DNA from: Symsagittifera roscoffensis
Lineage: Eukaryota > Xenacoelomorpha > Acoela > Convolutidae
Direction: 5' to 3'
DNA length: 64,000 nucleotides
Assembly (NCBI RefSeq): GCF_963678635.1
Contig: NC_087069.1
Location: 39,209,076 to 39,273,075 of the forward strand
A program made the position numbers and the translations under genes. The notes beneath the pieces were generated by a model. It worked only from the letters and a program-made list of their open reading frames with translations, had not been told where the DNA came from and searched no databases. Shown here in pieces: positions 19,450 to 29,285 of this stretch; within the stretch, counting starts at the first letter, position 1, and every line of letters begins with the position of its first letter.

Positions 19450-21611
19450 AATTATTAATTTTTCTCCAACTCCTTTTTCTAGTAATCTCAAATCAAAACA
19501 TAAACCCTTCTCCTCGTACAGGACCACAAGATTTATTAGTAACACATTACGATTGTGAAGAAAATGAACAAAAAACACTACATAAATATGCAATAAATCA
19601 AGTATCACAATGTGAAACAGAACCACAAGCTATAGAAACCACAGATGTAATAGCAACACTCTATTCAAAAGCCCGAGCAACAACAGTTACAGGTTATAAA
19701 TTCACAGCAACATTTTCCGAAAAGAAAGTACATTGTTCACAAGTCTCGAACGGAAACAAAAACCGACTTGACCATGAATCATTCTATCAAAGTAATATAG
19801 AACGTCTTTTACATCTCAATCCCGACGATTGTAAAAATGAATTACTTAGACTAAACATCACACAAAATAAAAACTCCCAAAGAAAATTAGTTAATTTTCA
19901 AGTTTTTTCAGACTCTGTACATCAATCACAACTTGAAAGACACCAAGGACATATAAAACTAGACGAAAAATACCCGTATAACGGCGCACACGGACGATTA
20001 ACCTATGACCTACATGATAAACATTGGATACCACACATTGGTATAAATAACCCATCAAACTGCAAAGCAGACACGAAAAATAAAGGATACCAAGAAATAA
20101 TGTTTTTCGATTGGAAAATACAACTCGAAAAAATACAACTCACACGAGATTTATCTGATAATACAATGATCTATCAAGGAATCCGACTACCTTGTAAAAA
20201 TGATCAAGGATATTGCGACCCTACAACAAGAACACAAGCAACAATTGTTTGGTTCCCCGAAGATACATGTACAACATTTCAAGTAGCAAAAATACACGCT
20301 CGTATGATAAAATTTCACGAAAAATATTTCATACAATCAATTCCTTATGAACAAGTCCATCCATCACGAAAACTAAGTTCTAATTTTAGAAACATTGACA
20401 ATATAGAAAATAAATTGACACGTTTTCAAATATATCAAGAAACAGAACTTGCATGTAAATACAGGAATCCACTTCACAGAACACAATACTCTGAAATATT
20501 AGTTGAATACGAAAAAGGATTCGACATGACCACTGGAAAAGTAAAAATCGACCCATATGCCACAGGTCATCCTCTAAACGAAGGAACATCCTATATACCA
20601 GTTAATTTTGAAAAAAGCAACGGACAACCTGGTGGACATCTAAAACCTTATGACACCAGAAGCACACGCTTACAAGAATTATCACTAATGAATACTACAT
20701 ATTTCGGTAATATCCACTATGATATTCATTTAGATATGAAACTAGATTATACAATTAGCCGAATTTTTCAAGAAATGTCACTCTCCGAATTAGAAACACT
20801 ACACCAACTATGCGAATTAGAACGAACACAAATATTACAATCACTTGCACTAGCAGTATTAAAAATACCCTATGCAGGATACTTATTATCAGGAAATAGA
20901 TCAAATTTTTTAGACTACGAAGGAAACATCTTATGGTTTTATACTTGTACCAAAAAAGTATCACCACTATACGTTTTTGAAGATAAACGATGTTATAAAA
21001 GAATCCCTATCTTTTATAAGAATAAAGTACATTTCGTGGATACACTTTCACGAAGAACCTATTTCTGGGATACCGCAGTCCCATGTGGATCAGAAAATAG
21101 CCACAATGTAGTACAACTAAACCCTGATGAAAATAAATATTATCTTCTCACTCCATATCCCACATTAATGCAATCACTCAAAAAATTTTCACCAGAAAGC
21201 ATTCGCGCTATCGCTCGAAACCCAAATATAGACTTACAATCAATAGGAATCTATTCAAAATCAGATATTCAACATCACATTAGAACACAACAATTCCAAG
21301 AATTACTAACACAAATGGACACTATACAAAGACAATCAATTGACCAAAATCTACGCAAACTTGCAGAAACCGCAGGTTTTGCCGATATCTACACACAAGA
21401 CTATAGCGGATATTTTAAAGACATTAAAGATTATATATATCTAAACGGCGAAAAATACCGTCCCCAAGATATATCACCAATCAACATTTTTAGCTTTGTT
21501 ACACTCAAGAATGAAATCCTTGATTTTCTAGGATGGCCCTACTACATCTTAGAAAAATTGACTATTTTATACGCAATGTTTAACTTTATTGGATTTCTTT
21601 TTTCACTCTGA
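19437..21611 (+). CDS. Envelope-like secreted glycoprotein ORF (ends at an in-frame TGA)
   Basis: A 724-residue ORF. Residues 1-18 form a hydrophobic signal peptide. The ectodomain has many Cys residues, paired-looking clusters (for example around CDPTTRTQATIVWFPEDTC at about 263-281) and several N-x-S/T sites. A hydrophobic stretch at about 697-724 precedes a TGA at 21609-21611. Beyond this stop the same frame stays open for 147 more codons, to TGA at 22053-22055. The natural product may therefore be longer, with the stop being a recent mutation, a readthrough site or a sequencing error. The position downstream of pol and the layout match env-type genes acquired by Gypsy-like elements. The source virus family cannot be named from the sequence alone. 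Confidence 0.7.
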   Translation: MYILKLLIFLQLLFLVISNQNINPSPRTGPQDLLVTHYDCEENEQKTLHKYAINQVSQCETEPQAIETTDVIATLYSKARATTVTGYKFTATFSEKKVHCSQVSNGNKNRLDHESFYQSNIERLLHLNPDDCKNELLRLNITQNKNSQRKLVNFQVFSDSVHQSQLERHQGHIKLDEKYPYNGAHGRLTYDLHDKHWIPHIGINNPSNCKADTKNKGYQEIMFFDWKIQLEKIQLTRDLSDNTMIYQGIRLPCKNDQGYCDPTTRTQATIVWFPEDTCTTFQVAKIHARMIKFHEKYFIQSIPYEQVHPSRKLSSNFRNIDNIENKLTRFQIYQETELACKYRNPLHRTQYSEILVEYEKGFDMTTGKVKIDPYATGHPLNEGTSYIPVNFEKSNGQPGGHLKPYDTRSTRLQELSLMNTTYFGNIHYDIHLDMKLDYTISRIFQEMSLSELETLHQLCELERTQILQSLALAVLKIPYAGYLLSGNRSNFLDYEGNILWFYTCTKKVSPLYVFEDKRCYKRIPIFYKNKVHFVDTLSRRTYFWDTAVPCGSENSHNVVQLNPDENKYYLLTPYPTLMQSLKKFSPESIRAIARNPNIDLQSIGIYSKSDIQHHIRTQQFQELLTQMDTIQRQSIDQNLRKLAETAGFADIYTQDYSGYFKDIKDYIYLNGEKYRPQDISPINIFSFVTLKNEILDFLGWPYYILEKLTILYAMFNFIGFLFSL

Positions 21612-22055
21612 AAAGGAATCTACAATACATGTGCTATACACACACAAGTAAACAGACAAGCAAGCGTAGCACGCATACTCTTTGCAGGATTTTTTGGAAT
21701 TTTTTCCACATCTATAAACAAAATTCTTTTAGACGCACAAATAAAAGAATATAACACAAAAATAGCAACACGACAAAATACATACGACGAAGAACATAAC
21801 AATGTCGACACACAGCCAACGGCACCACAATTACCACCCCTACCAAATAACCATCCACTATCCCTAGTCCCACGAAATTTTCGAAATTTAGCCATCACAC
21901 ATAATCCAAATTTTCGACTCAATACATCGCAAAGTCCCGTCCAACATATAATAACACATCAATCACAAGATGATAATACTTATGAACAAATTATTGAACA
22001 GCCCCATACCACCGCTTTTCAATCTCAAAATAATAATTTTTTTAGCCCACGATGA
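21612..22055 (+). CDS. Open continuation of the envelope-like frame
   Basis: 147 codons in the same frame as 19437-21611, lacking an early ATG. The translation has a hydrophobic segment (ARILFAGFFGIFSTS at about 21667-21711) followed by a polar Gln/Asn/Pro-rich tail. It fits a transmembrane or cytoplasmic tail region detached by the TGA at 21609-21611. Its stop at 22053-22055 overlaps the ATG of the next ORF (22052), and that conserved junction argues that the full-length frame was functional until recently. Confidence 0.6.
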   Translation, partial: KGIYNTCAIHTQVNRQASVARILFAGFFGIFSTSINKILLDAQIKEYNTKIATRQNTYDEEHNNVDTQPTAPQLPPLPNNHPLSLVPRNFRNLAITHNPNFRLNTSQSPVQHIITHQSQDDNTYEQIIEQPHTTAFQSQNNNFFSPR

Positions 22056-23851
22056 GCCGCCAACTTGGATCACTACACCGATCAAATTCCCATCCAACCA
22101 ATCTTACCTCTCCAATCCCAATCATACCACTTTTTGCTTTTCCGCCACCCGATTTTCCATCTAGCAATGTAACATCAGGCATGAATTCCGACACTAACTC
22201 ACATATTTCAGTTTTATACTCCATCTCACAGCTAAATAACCCGAATATTGAAACCCCCGATGAATTTGCCGACTCAGAACCATCCCCATCCAATAATTTT
22301 CATAACCCTTCTAATTTTTCTCAACCTCCTTTTCAACCCATATTGTCCAATAACCCTGACCCAATCACTCCCACACCCTCTTATGCTTCCCAAGTTACCC
22401 CAACCTATTCCTCATACCATTCTGACCAATCATCTCATTCTCCAGACACCCCCCGAATCTCCCCAGAGCTAGATAATTTTATTACCCTCCAACAACAACC
22501 CTACCACCTTAACACCCCGACCATAAACCAAATCTCCTCCACTACAAATTCATCCAATCCCCCTACACCCTCTTCAAATTATACTGAATCATTAACACCA
22601 TCATCCACATCCACTATATCCTCACTAAACACTAATAGAGCTTACCGCACTTTTAAAAGAAAATTCCCCAACCATCCTTTCCCAGCAAAACCAGGAACAG
22701 CCCGTGAATACATCAACCACCCCCAGCATACTAACACTAAAGAATTTTTAGCTATCACTTTACCCTCGTTTCCACAATACACCTTAAACACCCCTCACGA
22801 CGCTAACGAAACACGCAACTTTGTAGATGAATACGTTTTAATGCCCACTCTCTCTTGGACCTCATACTATCATTTCACTAACCCTCTTTGCTTACCTTTA
22901 TCCAACACTTCCATCGATATAGAACGAAACAAAGACATGCTATATCGACTAACTACACCACTAGCCGCTAGACAGTTTACTAACGTTGGATATAAAAAAT
23001 CACTAAAAATACACACTGCACCTAGAGCTAATGAATATACACTAGAATACTACGATCACAACATCATCAGAGCTAACCAAGATCAATTCTTAGACGACGA
23101 TCGCTTCGCTAATCCACAAATCACCGAGAAATTTTTCATCAAGACACCATATGTATTTACACTAAACATCTTCGACCGAAAGTTTGATCACATTATTTCA
23201 GAAGCACTAACAAACACACAAGCATACGAAAGTTTTAAAGAACGCTTCCAAATCTTTTCACTAACCTTTCATTTCCTTGCACCACACGAAAGAGATTTGC
23301 ACTGCTCACATGATATTATGTTGCGCACTAAACAAACACATACATACAGTTACTATCGTTTCATCCAAAATCACTTTGACCTCCACACACCCTCTAGACA
23401 ACCACACCATCGTTTTCAATTCATCAATTCAAAATACACTTCACCGTATTTCCTAAATTTCACATATTGTATTAAAGACACTAACCTCCATGGTATTCTT
23501 CGTAATTATGACCCCATAACCCAAATGTACATTTTCTGCCCCATCACCAAGACCTTCAACGCCGAAGAATCCCGACCCTTCCTTATCCCGCACGAGTTTG
23601 TACAGCCTATAGAAATCCCAATTTTAGAATTCATCCACAACACTAAATTTAACCACAAATTATATAACTTAATCCAAAACACACCTTATGAGTTTGCAGT
23701 TGGCACTGAAGAACTAACCACTATTAAGGCACTTCAATTGCTTTGGCCACTGCTTCAGACTAAAAATATCATCCGCATCTTAGCTAAACTACTAACAACT
23801 TCAGAACTAATTCACGACATCTTCCCCCACGGTTTTTTCCCCGACGACTAA
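22052..23851 (+). CDS. Retroelement 3' ORF, 599 residues, unknown function
   Basis: The ORF starts in an ATGA overlap with the end of the envelope-like frame, suggesting coupled translation or a shared spliced mRNA. Residues 1-210 are Ser/Thr/Pro/Asn-rich and probably disordered. Residues about 230-599 look folded, with many aromatic and His residues (for example FKERFQIFSLTFHFLAPHER) and little low complexity. No known domain was recognised. Codon use is richer in C than gag-pol, hinting at a separate origin, perhaps a captured host or viral accessory gene. A consensus splice donor follows the stop codon by three bases. It is not a recognisable integrase, dUTPase, RNase H or methyltransferase. 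Confidence 0.72.
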   Translation: MSRQLGSLHRSNSHPTNLTSPIPIIPLFAFPPPDFPSSNVTSGMNSDTNSHISVLYSISQLNNPNIETPDEFADSEPSPSNNFHNPSNFSQPPFQPILSNNPDPITPTPSYASQVTPTYSSYHSDQSSHSPDTPRISPELDNFITLQQQPYHLNTPTINQISSTTNSSNPPTPSSNYTESLTPSSTSTISSLNTNRAYRTFKRKFPNHPFPAKPGTAREYINHPQHTNTKEFLAITLPSFPQYTLNTPHDANETRNFVDEYVLMPTLSWTSYYHFTNPLCLPLSNTSIDIERNKDMLYRLTTPLAARQFTNVGYKKSLKIHTAPRANEYTLEYYDHNIIRANQDQFLDDDRFANPQITEKFFIKTPYVFTLNIFDRKFDHIISEALTNTQAYESFKERFQIFSLTFHFLAPHERDLHCSHDIMLRTKQTHTYSYYRFIQNHFDLHTPSRQPHHRFQFINSKYTSPYFLNFTYCIKDTNLHGILRNYDPITQMYIFCPITKTFNAEESRPFLIPHEFVQPIEIPILEFIHNTKFNHKLYNLIQNTPYEFAVGTEELTTIKALQLLWPLLQTKNIIRILAKLLTTSELIHDIFPHGFFPDD

Positions 23852-23854
23852 CAG

Positions 23855-23932
23855 GTAAGTATGAATTAAGTAAATATTACTAACTAATTAAAATATTAAA
23901 AACTCACCATTCTTTATCCATGTTTTCTCTAG
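23855..23932 (+). other. Spliceosomal intron just after the last ORF's stop codon
   Basis: The sequence CAG|GTAAGT at 23852-23860, an exact TACTAAC branch site at 23878-23884 and a pyrimidine-rich run ending TTTTCTCTAG at 23932 form a textbook 78-nt intron in the sense strand. The donor lies three bases after TAA (23849-23851). The intron survived in a young retroelement copy, so it must be unspliced in genomic RNA. It may mark the 3' end of a spliced subgenomic mRNA or a captured host gene. Confidence 0.75.
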
Positions 23933-25466
23933 ATTTTTAGCCTTCATCCGACGATCACCTACAAAAACCACAAAAGACAAATAAAAATCGCAAATTTCAT
24001 CAAACAGATTTCAAAATTTTATTAATCTCTTACACTTATAAAATTATAAATTTAATACCAATGCAGTAAATTCATTTCTAAAATTTTCCCCACAAGCAGT
24101 AAATCTAATTATAATGAAAATTTGTATCTTAAAATTCCCCCATAACTAGCAGTAAATTTCCAAATTCTATGCAGTAAATTAATAAAATGCAATTGCAATA
24201 CTAACCTTTTGATATTTTCATTCATTCGCACAGAAATTCTATCCACACTCGCACAGCTCGCCCACGAAGAATTGTTTAAAATAATGAATTTCAGTTTCAA
24301 GTTTTCACACTCAATAACTCTAACATATAATAACATGTTTCAAACTTTCCTTTAACCCGGTTGGAAAGGAATCATATACTAAACAAAACTAACCAACGCA
24401 GCTTACTAAATACCACAAATCATAGAATAACAGCATGACTAAGAAAAGGAAACCAACGGTACCCAAACCGGATTAACCCAGTTTAAAACTGGATAATTTA
24501 TTCTTTTGAAGACTATTATAAAGTCTAAGAAAGAAATAATAAAACACAAAAAAGTCGAAAGACAAACCCATACCACGAACAATTTGATTTTTGAAAAAAA
24601 GGACACAACCAACAAAACATAAGAAAAACCACAACAAACCCAACATAAAACGTTGTCACATAACAGGACCTCTCACAAAAACCGCATGAAATCATACTCC
24701 CACTCCTGGCCTAACCCACCAGGAAGGACGTCCTGAGCATGCTCTATAGCCGGCCTAACCCACCGTGCTACATCCACGCTTTGTGACCACACCTCTATTT
24801 TTAATAAGAGCTACTCAAGTGTGAGTAACTCTTCAAAATAACCGAACTAAAACAAAAAGCTTTTGTGAAAACAACTAACTAAAATCATTATTAAAAAATA
24901 TTAAACTAATAAAAGTTGTATAAAATATAAAATCACATGATGCAATATATAGATCAGAATACAACACCAAGGACGAACATCAAAAGACAAGACGACCCCA
25001 CTACACTCGAGAGAGAATGACCAACTACAATCGATATGCCGCTCACAACCACAACTCAAAGGATTTAGAGTACGACTTGACCTCGCAGAAAAGGACTTCA
25101 TTGAACTAGACCAATGACCACCTCGATGTTCAAGTATACGTACAGATCCGAGTAACCAGGCATCCCCTCCACGCACAATCTCCACGCCATTCCCAAGCTA
25201 GATCAGACACAAAAGAAGTTCTCCACGAAGAACAGAAAAACCTGACATAGCCAACCATTCTGAAATCAGATTTGAGTTTGTTGCGAAGACTTAGTCGTTG
25301 TCACTAGAAGACACAACGTCTTATGTCTCTAACTCCAGCTTCCTGGAACTTCTTTAACAAAAAAGGAAACAGAAGAAATAAGATGTTCGCCAAACACCAA
25401 CTTCCATCATCCATCCTTCGAATTGCAGAAGAACTATTCTAAAAAACTCTGTAAAACCCGGATGGG
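23933..25466 (+). other. Retroelement 3' noncoding region
   Basis: 1.5 kb with no supported ORF. Four copies of GCAGTAAAT occur at about 24063-24180. Two copies of GGCCTAACCCACC lie at about 24711 and 24753, the first near an inverted AGGAAGGACGTCCT palindrome. A short hairpin (CAGTTT/AAACTG) lies near 24480. Just before the 3' LTR is AAAACCCGGATGGG, the probable polypurine tract region, but it is a weak one. Confidence 0.5.
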
Positions 25467-26477
25467 TGGAACCTGATCTAAACTATATTTTATGATTGGA
25501 TAAATTAAATGTTTTACCAATGTAAAGTATTTAATATTAACCAATCATGATCCATCTAACTAACAACCCACTTATTTGTAAGTGCTGAAGTTACTTGCAA
25601 CTTCAGCACCAGAGAGATTTGAATTTAACTTAGAAATTAGTTGGACTCTCCCGAGCACTTCAGCAGCCGCAATAAACCAGTATACCCTAGATCTATTGAG
25701 CCTAGCAGAGACTAGTTAAACAACCTGAGACTAGATAGTATAAGAGTAAGATTAGGATCGGTATTAGACTAAGAAGTTGCACGAATCTATCCGGCCGAAA
25801 ATAAGATAGCGTGACGAGCAGACGGTGTACCCTATCCGAAATTACTCTATGAGTTATACATACCAGTCCTAACTCATCAAGCTCAGTTTATTTCCTTTGT
25901 TTAAAAGAAGGCAACCTACTCTTTCGATCAGCTAAAGTTCCTGGAGGTAACTAAAAATTTAATCGCTTTCTAATTTCAAATGTGAATTTAGTTTTTCAGA
26001 TTTCGCAGTGGAATAGAAATTATCTATTGGTTCAGTTTTCTCACATTGGGTTAATTTTATTGTAAAAGTGTCGATCCTCCCTAGCCTTGTATTTGAAAAA
26101 TACGCTCTCCAAAAAAGGCAATAAATAAAGGCAATAAATCTCCAAATGACCTTCGAATTTAGTCATCTAGTTTTATATTGTCTATTTGATTTGGATGATA
26201 GACAATAAATCGGTGTTCTTATCTCGTCTTAGGCTATCAACTGTATTTGGGTAACCCCTCTCCACTCAGTCTGCAAATTTTTTGACGGCTGGTCATATTT
26301 ATTGCCTTTTTTTGCACATGGGTTGTACCACCGTTTCCAATGTGTAAACTCGTGTCAGGTTTGTATTCGGTTTAAATGTGATCCTTCTGTTTTAACATTC
26401 TTTTTTGCATTTGAATTAGGTTTTTTGCTCATGAATATGCTTTGGGTTGTTCATCAATCCTTCTACCGCCTTACGTA
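25467..26477 (+). repeat. 3' LTR
   Basis: 1011 bp, identical by eye to the 5' LTR. It carries the same hairpins and AATAAA hexamers in sense with syndecan transcription, so it could cause premature polyadenylation within the last intron. After CTTACGTA the flank reads TGTTCCC; no copy of the left flank's last 4-6 bases (ATCAA) follows. Confidence 0.92.
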
Positions 26478-28646
26478 TGTTCCCAAAGTTTATGGATGTC
26501 TGGTTTGATTCGAGTGCTGCTGTCTTGTTTTTGCTTCTGCAAACTTTCTCTCGTAATTCTCTCTTGTAATTTGCAAAAATACTTTTCACTAAAATTTGAT
26601 TTTTCGCGGTAAGACTTTTGATTTTTTTCCAAGTTTACTTCCTTTCCTTTGTTGAAAGTAAGGCACACTCCAGAATCGAACAGCAATTGCGCAAAGGTCA
26701 CAAAAATAAAAATGTGACCAACCTTTAGTTTCGAAAGTGGATTTTAATTTCCAGATTTCCCAATGGAATAAAAAATCTACCTATGATATTTTATCAAAAA
26801 AGTGTGTAACATAAATTGTTATTGAGTTTCAAAGAACTTCAAAGCTAAAATATTTTTTTTTAGAATCGATGATTGTAGTTCGGACTCTTATATTGGTCGC
26901 GATGTAATTTGTTTTTGTTTATTTTTGCACGAAAATTTTTTGTGCTTAAATTGGTTTTTTCGCGATTTGACTTTGATTTCTTTTTAAGTTCAGTTCATCT
27001 CCTTTGTTAAAAGGAAGGCAAACTCCAATATCGAACAGCAAAAGTGTAAAGGTCACAAAAATGGTGATTGAATTTTAGCTTCGAAAATGGAATTCAATAA
27101 TTAAATTTCCCAGCGAAATAAAAATTTTACCAATTGATCCAGTTTTCTCAAATTGGGTTATTCTTATCAAAAAAGTGTATATCATAAATTTTAGTACTTC
27201 CAAAAGTTTTTAGGCCATCTACGCTTTTTCTTGGAAGTTCTAGAAATTATTTTTTCTGTTTTCTTGCGTTCATGGCTTTTTTCCAACTGTCTGTTGGCTA
27301 TGTTTTTATTTGAAATTCGATAGTTGGTTATGTTTTGGTTTTTCCAGTTCTTCCATCCATCTCAGTACTGCGATCTTCGTTTGTCTTGTGTCGGGCTTCC
27401 TCATAGCATGCCAAGTGCGTTCAAGTACTCTTTTTCTTATCGTTAAATACTCTATCGTTAAGTGCGTTAAGTACTCTTTTAGCTCGCCTTTCTGTGGGCT
27501 GAGGGGTTGTTACTCCATACTTGGCAGCAAAAATTATCAATCCAGTACTAGTGACACTATGTATCACTTTCGTTATCAAGTGATCTGCAGCTTTTTTTCG
27601 GCCGATGCAGTTCCATAAATGGCGAATATCAGACGCTCGTTTTTAGAGTTTATTTTTTTAATTCGGGTTATTGCTCCTCCCAAACTCGTTCATTGTGGCT
27701 TTTTTTCCCAGTACCGTGCTCTATTTATTCTTGGCTACCCAGCATGGTCGTGTCATCTGCGAAAGATGTATGTATGTGACCTTTTGCTGCCTGGCAGCCA
27801 GCTCCATCTGATACCTATCTCATTTGGCTCTTTTATTCGGCGTTGTCCTGCTAGCCTTATGGTGGAAGATGTTGAATGAGCATTGAGCATCGGGGGGTAG
27901 AAAATCCTTTGCGAAGTCTTCACTCGGGTAGCCAATCAGCGCTATTTAGTTACCACTCCTCGCCAATGCTGTTTATTACGCGAGATTGGTAGTTCTCAGT
28001 ATAGAATTAGCCTTGTTTGAAGAAATTTCCCACCCTGAACGACAGGTTTTCGTTTTTATTGGGGATTTGTGGGGTGGGGAAGGCGGATGAGGGTAGTATG
28101 AACAGCTGAGATCCATCATCATTTTTTTGCATATTTGAATATGATGGTAGACATATATCGGTGTGAGGGAAATATCGTGACTCGGGTATTCTAACTAAGG
28201 TTTCTATGTAAACTATTAGGCATGTCTAATGAGATCATTCGGCAAATTGCGCATATAGCCTTAATCAACCTTGAATCCAAAGGGAAATAAATTTACTCCG
28301 TATTCAATCATTAAGCAGCATTTGGCGCCAAACTTGGGAAATTTAGTGAGATTTGTCATTAAGCTGCTGAAGTTGAACTTGCTGCAAAAAAAATTGATAG
28401 TATTACTCAAAAATTTTTTCAAACAGTTTGACCGAAGATTAATAATTTGTTAAGTGAAATTATTCTGCTGTTTTTCTGTCGACCTCTAAATTTCAACGTT
28501 TAATTATGTGATTTAGTGTGGCGATAGTTCACTTGGTTCATTAACGGGAAGATGGTCGGCCATGAATTCTTTTACAGCCAATATATAGGTTCCGGTTTCA
28601 AGCAACAATTGACGCAGTAATTGATTGGGCTTTCCTTCCTTTTCAG
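26478..28646. repeat. Syndecan intron 3' of the LTR insertion
   Basis: Two tandemly placed copies (about 26590-26840 and 26950-27230) of a dispersed repeat. It contains GGTTTGACTT-like, CCTTTGTTAAAAG-like, ATCGAACAGCAA and TTCTCAAATTGGGTTA blocks in that order. A third copy is at 32490-32760, and the LTR carries a related segment. The rest, 27300-28640, shows no gene; a short tandem of GTTAAGTACTCT-like units sits at 27420-27480. Confidence 0.55.
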
Positions 28647-28813
28647 CGATGATCGCGGGTGCACTTGCAGGACTCCTCTGCACAATACTGTGCACAATAT
28701 TCGTAGTCTACAGGATGAGGAAGAAGGATGAGGGCTCTTATGCTCTAGACGAGCCCAAGAAGTACAAACACGAGTACTACATTGCCAGTGCTACTAAAGA
28801 ATTCTTCGCCTAA
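28647..28813 (+). CDS. SDC: Syndecan, transmembrane and cytoplasmic exon
   Basis: After a TCCTTTTCAG acceptor the frame reads a transmembrane helix (IAGALAGLLCTILCTIFVVY, with a GxxxG dimer motif) and the syndecan cytoplasmic tail. C1 is RMRKKDEGSYALDEP, followed by a variable part and the C2 PDZ-binding end KEFFA. Syndecans carry glycosaminoglycans, act as co-receptors for growth factors and matrix, and bind syntenin and other PDZ proteins through C2. The canonical end is EFYA; here Phe replaces Tyr. The match over C1 and C2 makes identification firm. Stop TAA is at 28811-28813. Confidence 0.96.
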
Positions 28814-29285
28814 TGTCTATTCACTTCACTACACCACATAAATGTCCCCAACCTGAAACTTTTCTATCTTAACTGCAAATGAACCCCAAACTAATATCCC
28901 TTACTTTACGCCAAATTGGACGGACTCAGAATCGAATCAGGAGTCGATACAAACCACAGCTGATCGTAAAGATTGTTCAATTTTCCACCAATCGACAGAA
29001 TGAAATTGGCAGTTAAACTGCAGTTGAAAGTTTTGGCTGATATTCGTCAGTGTTTAGTTGGATGCAGAATTTGATTGCGGCTTTGTATATTGTGGTTGCG
29101 GGAATGGAAACAACGTTTCGTGTCAACTTTTGGTCCGATTTGATCTGATCTGAATTGTTCCTCCAAAAGTTTATCCTTTCCTAGATTCTGGTATTGACCT
29201 TATTTTTTCATTTTGTTTGTTACCCCAAAAAATAAATGATACGTGCAACGTGAAAAATGCAGAATAAAGTAGTGTTTCGATTAGA
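28814..29285 (+). other. SDC: Syndecan 3' UTR with poly(A) signals
   Basis: Noncoding sequence after the stop contains AATAAA at 29231-29236 and 29263-29268, 30 nt apart. The 3' end probably falls just after the second, near 29285. Limits are inferred. Confidence 0.6.

Larger units (their letters stand above)
7540..26477 (+). mobile_element. 18.9-kb Ty3/Gypsy-related LTR retroelement lacking an integrase core
   Basis: The element is bounded by two direct 1011-bp repeats (7540-8550 and 25467-26477) with no visible difference, and the internal region holds gag-pol in the same orientation. Order: LTR, leader, basic ORF1, gag-pol, two small membrane ORFs, an ATG-less frame, an envelope-like ORF, an unknown 599-codon ORF, a 1.5-kb 3' noncoding part with an intron, LTR. 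It is about two to three times the usual length for Ty3/Gypsy elements. The reverse transcriptase, RNase H, zinc knuckle and GPY/F module place it in Ty3/Gypsy. The DDE integrase core is missing. It sits in sense in the last intron of syndecan, so its LTR poly(A) signals could affect that gene. No target-site duplication was found. Confidence 0.93.

Noticed and set aside
27310-27879. Two adjacent open frames of 86-102 codons
   Set aside because: No splice support, no recognised motif and intronic position; composition alone is insufficient.
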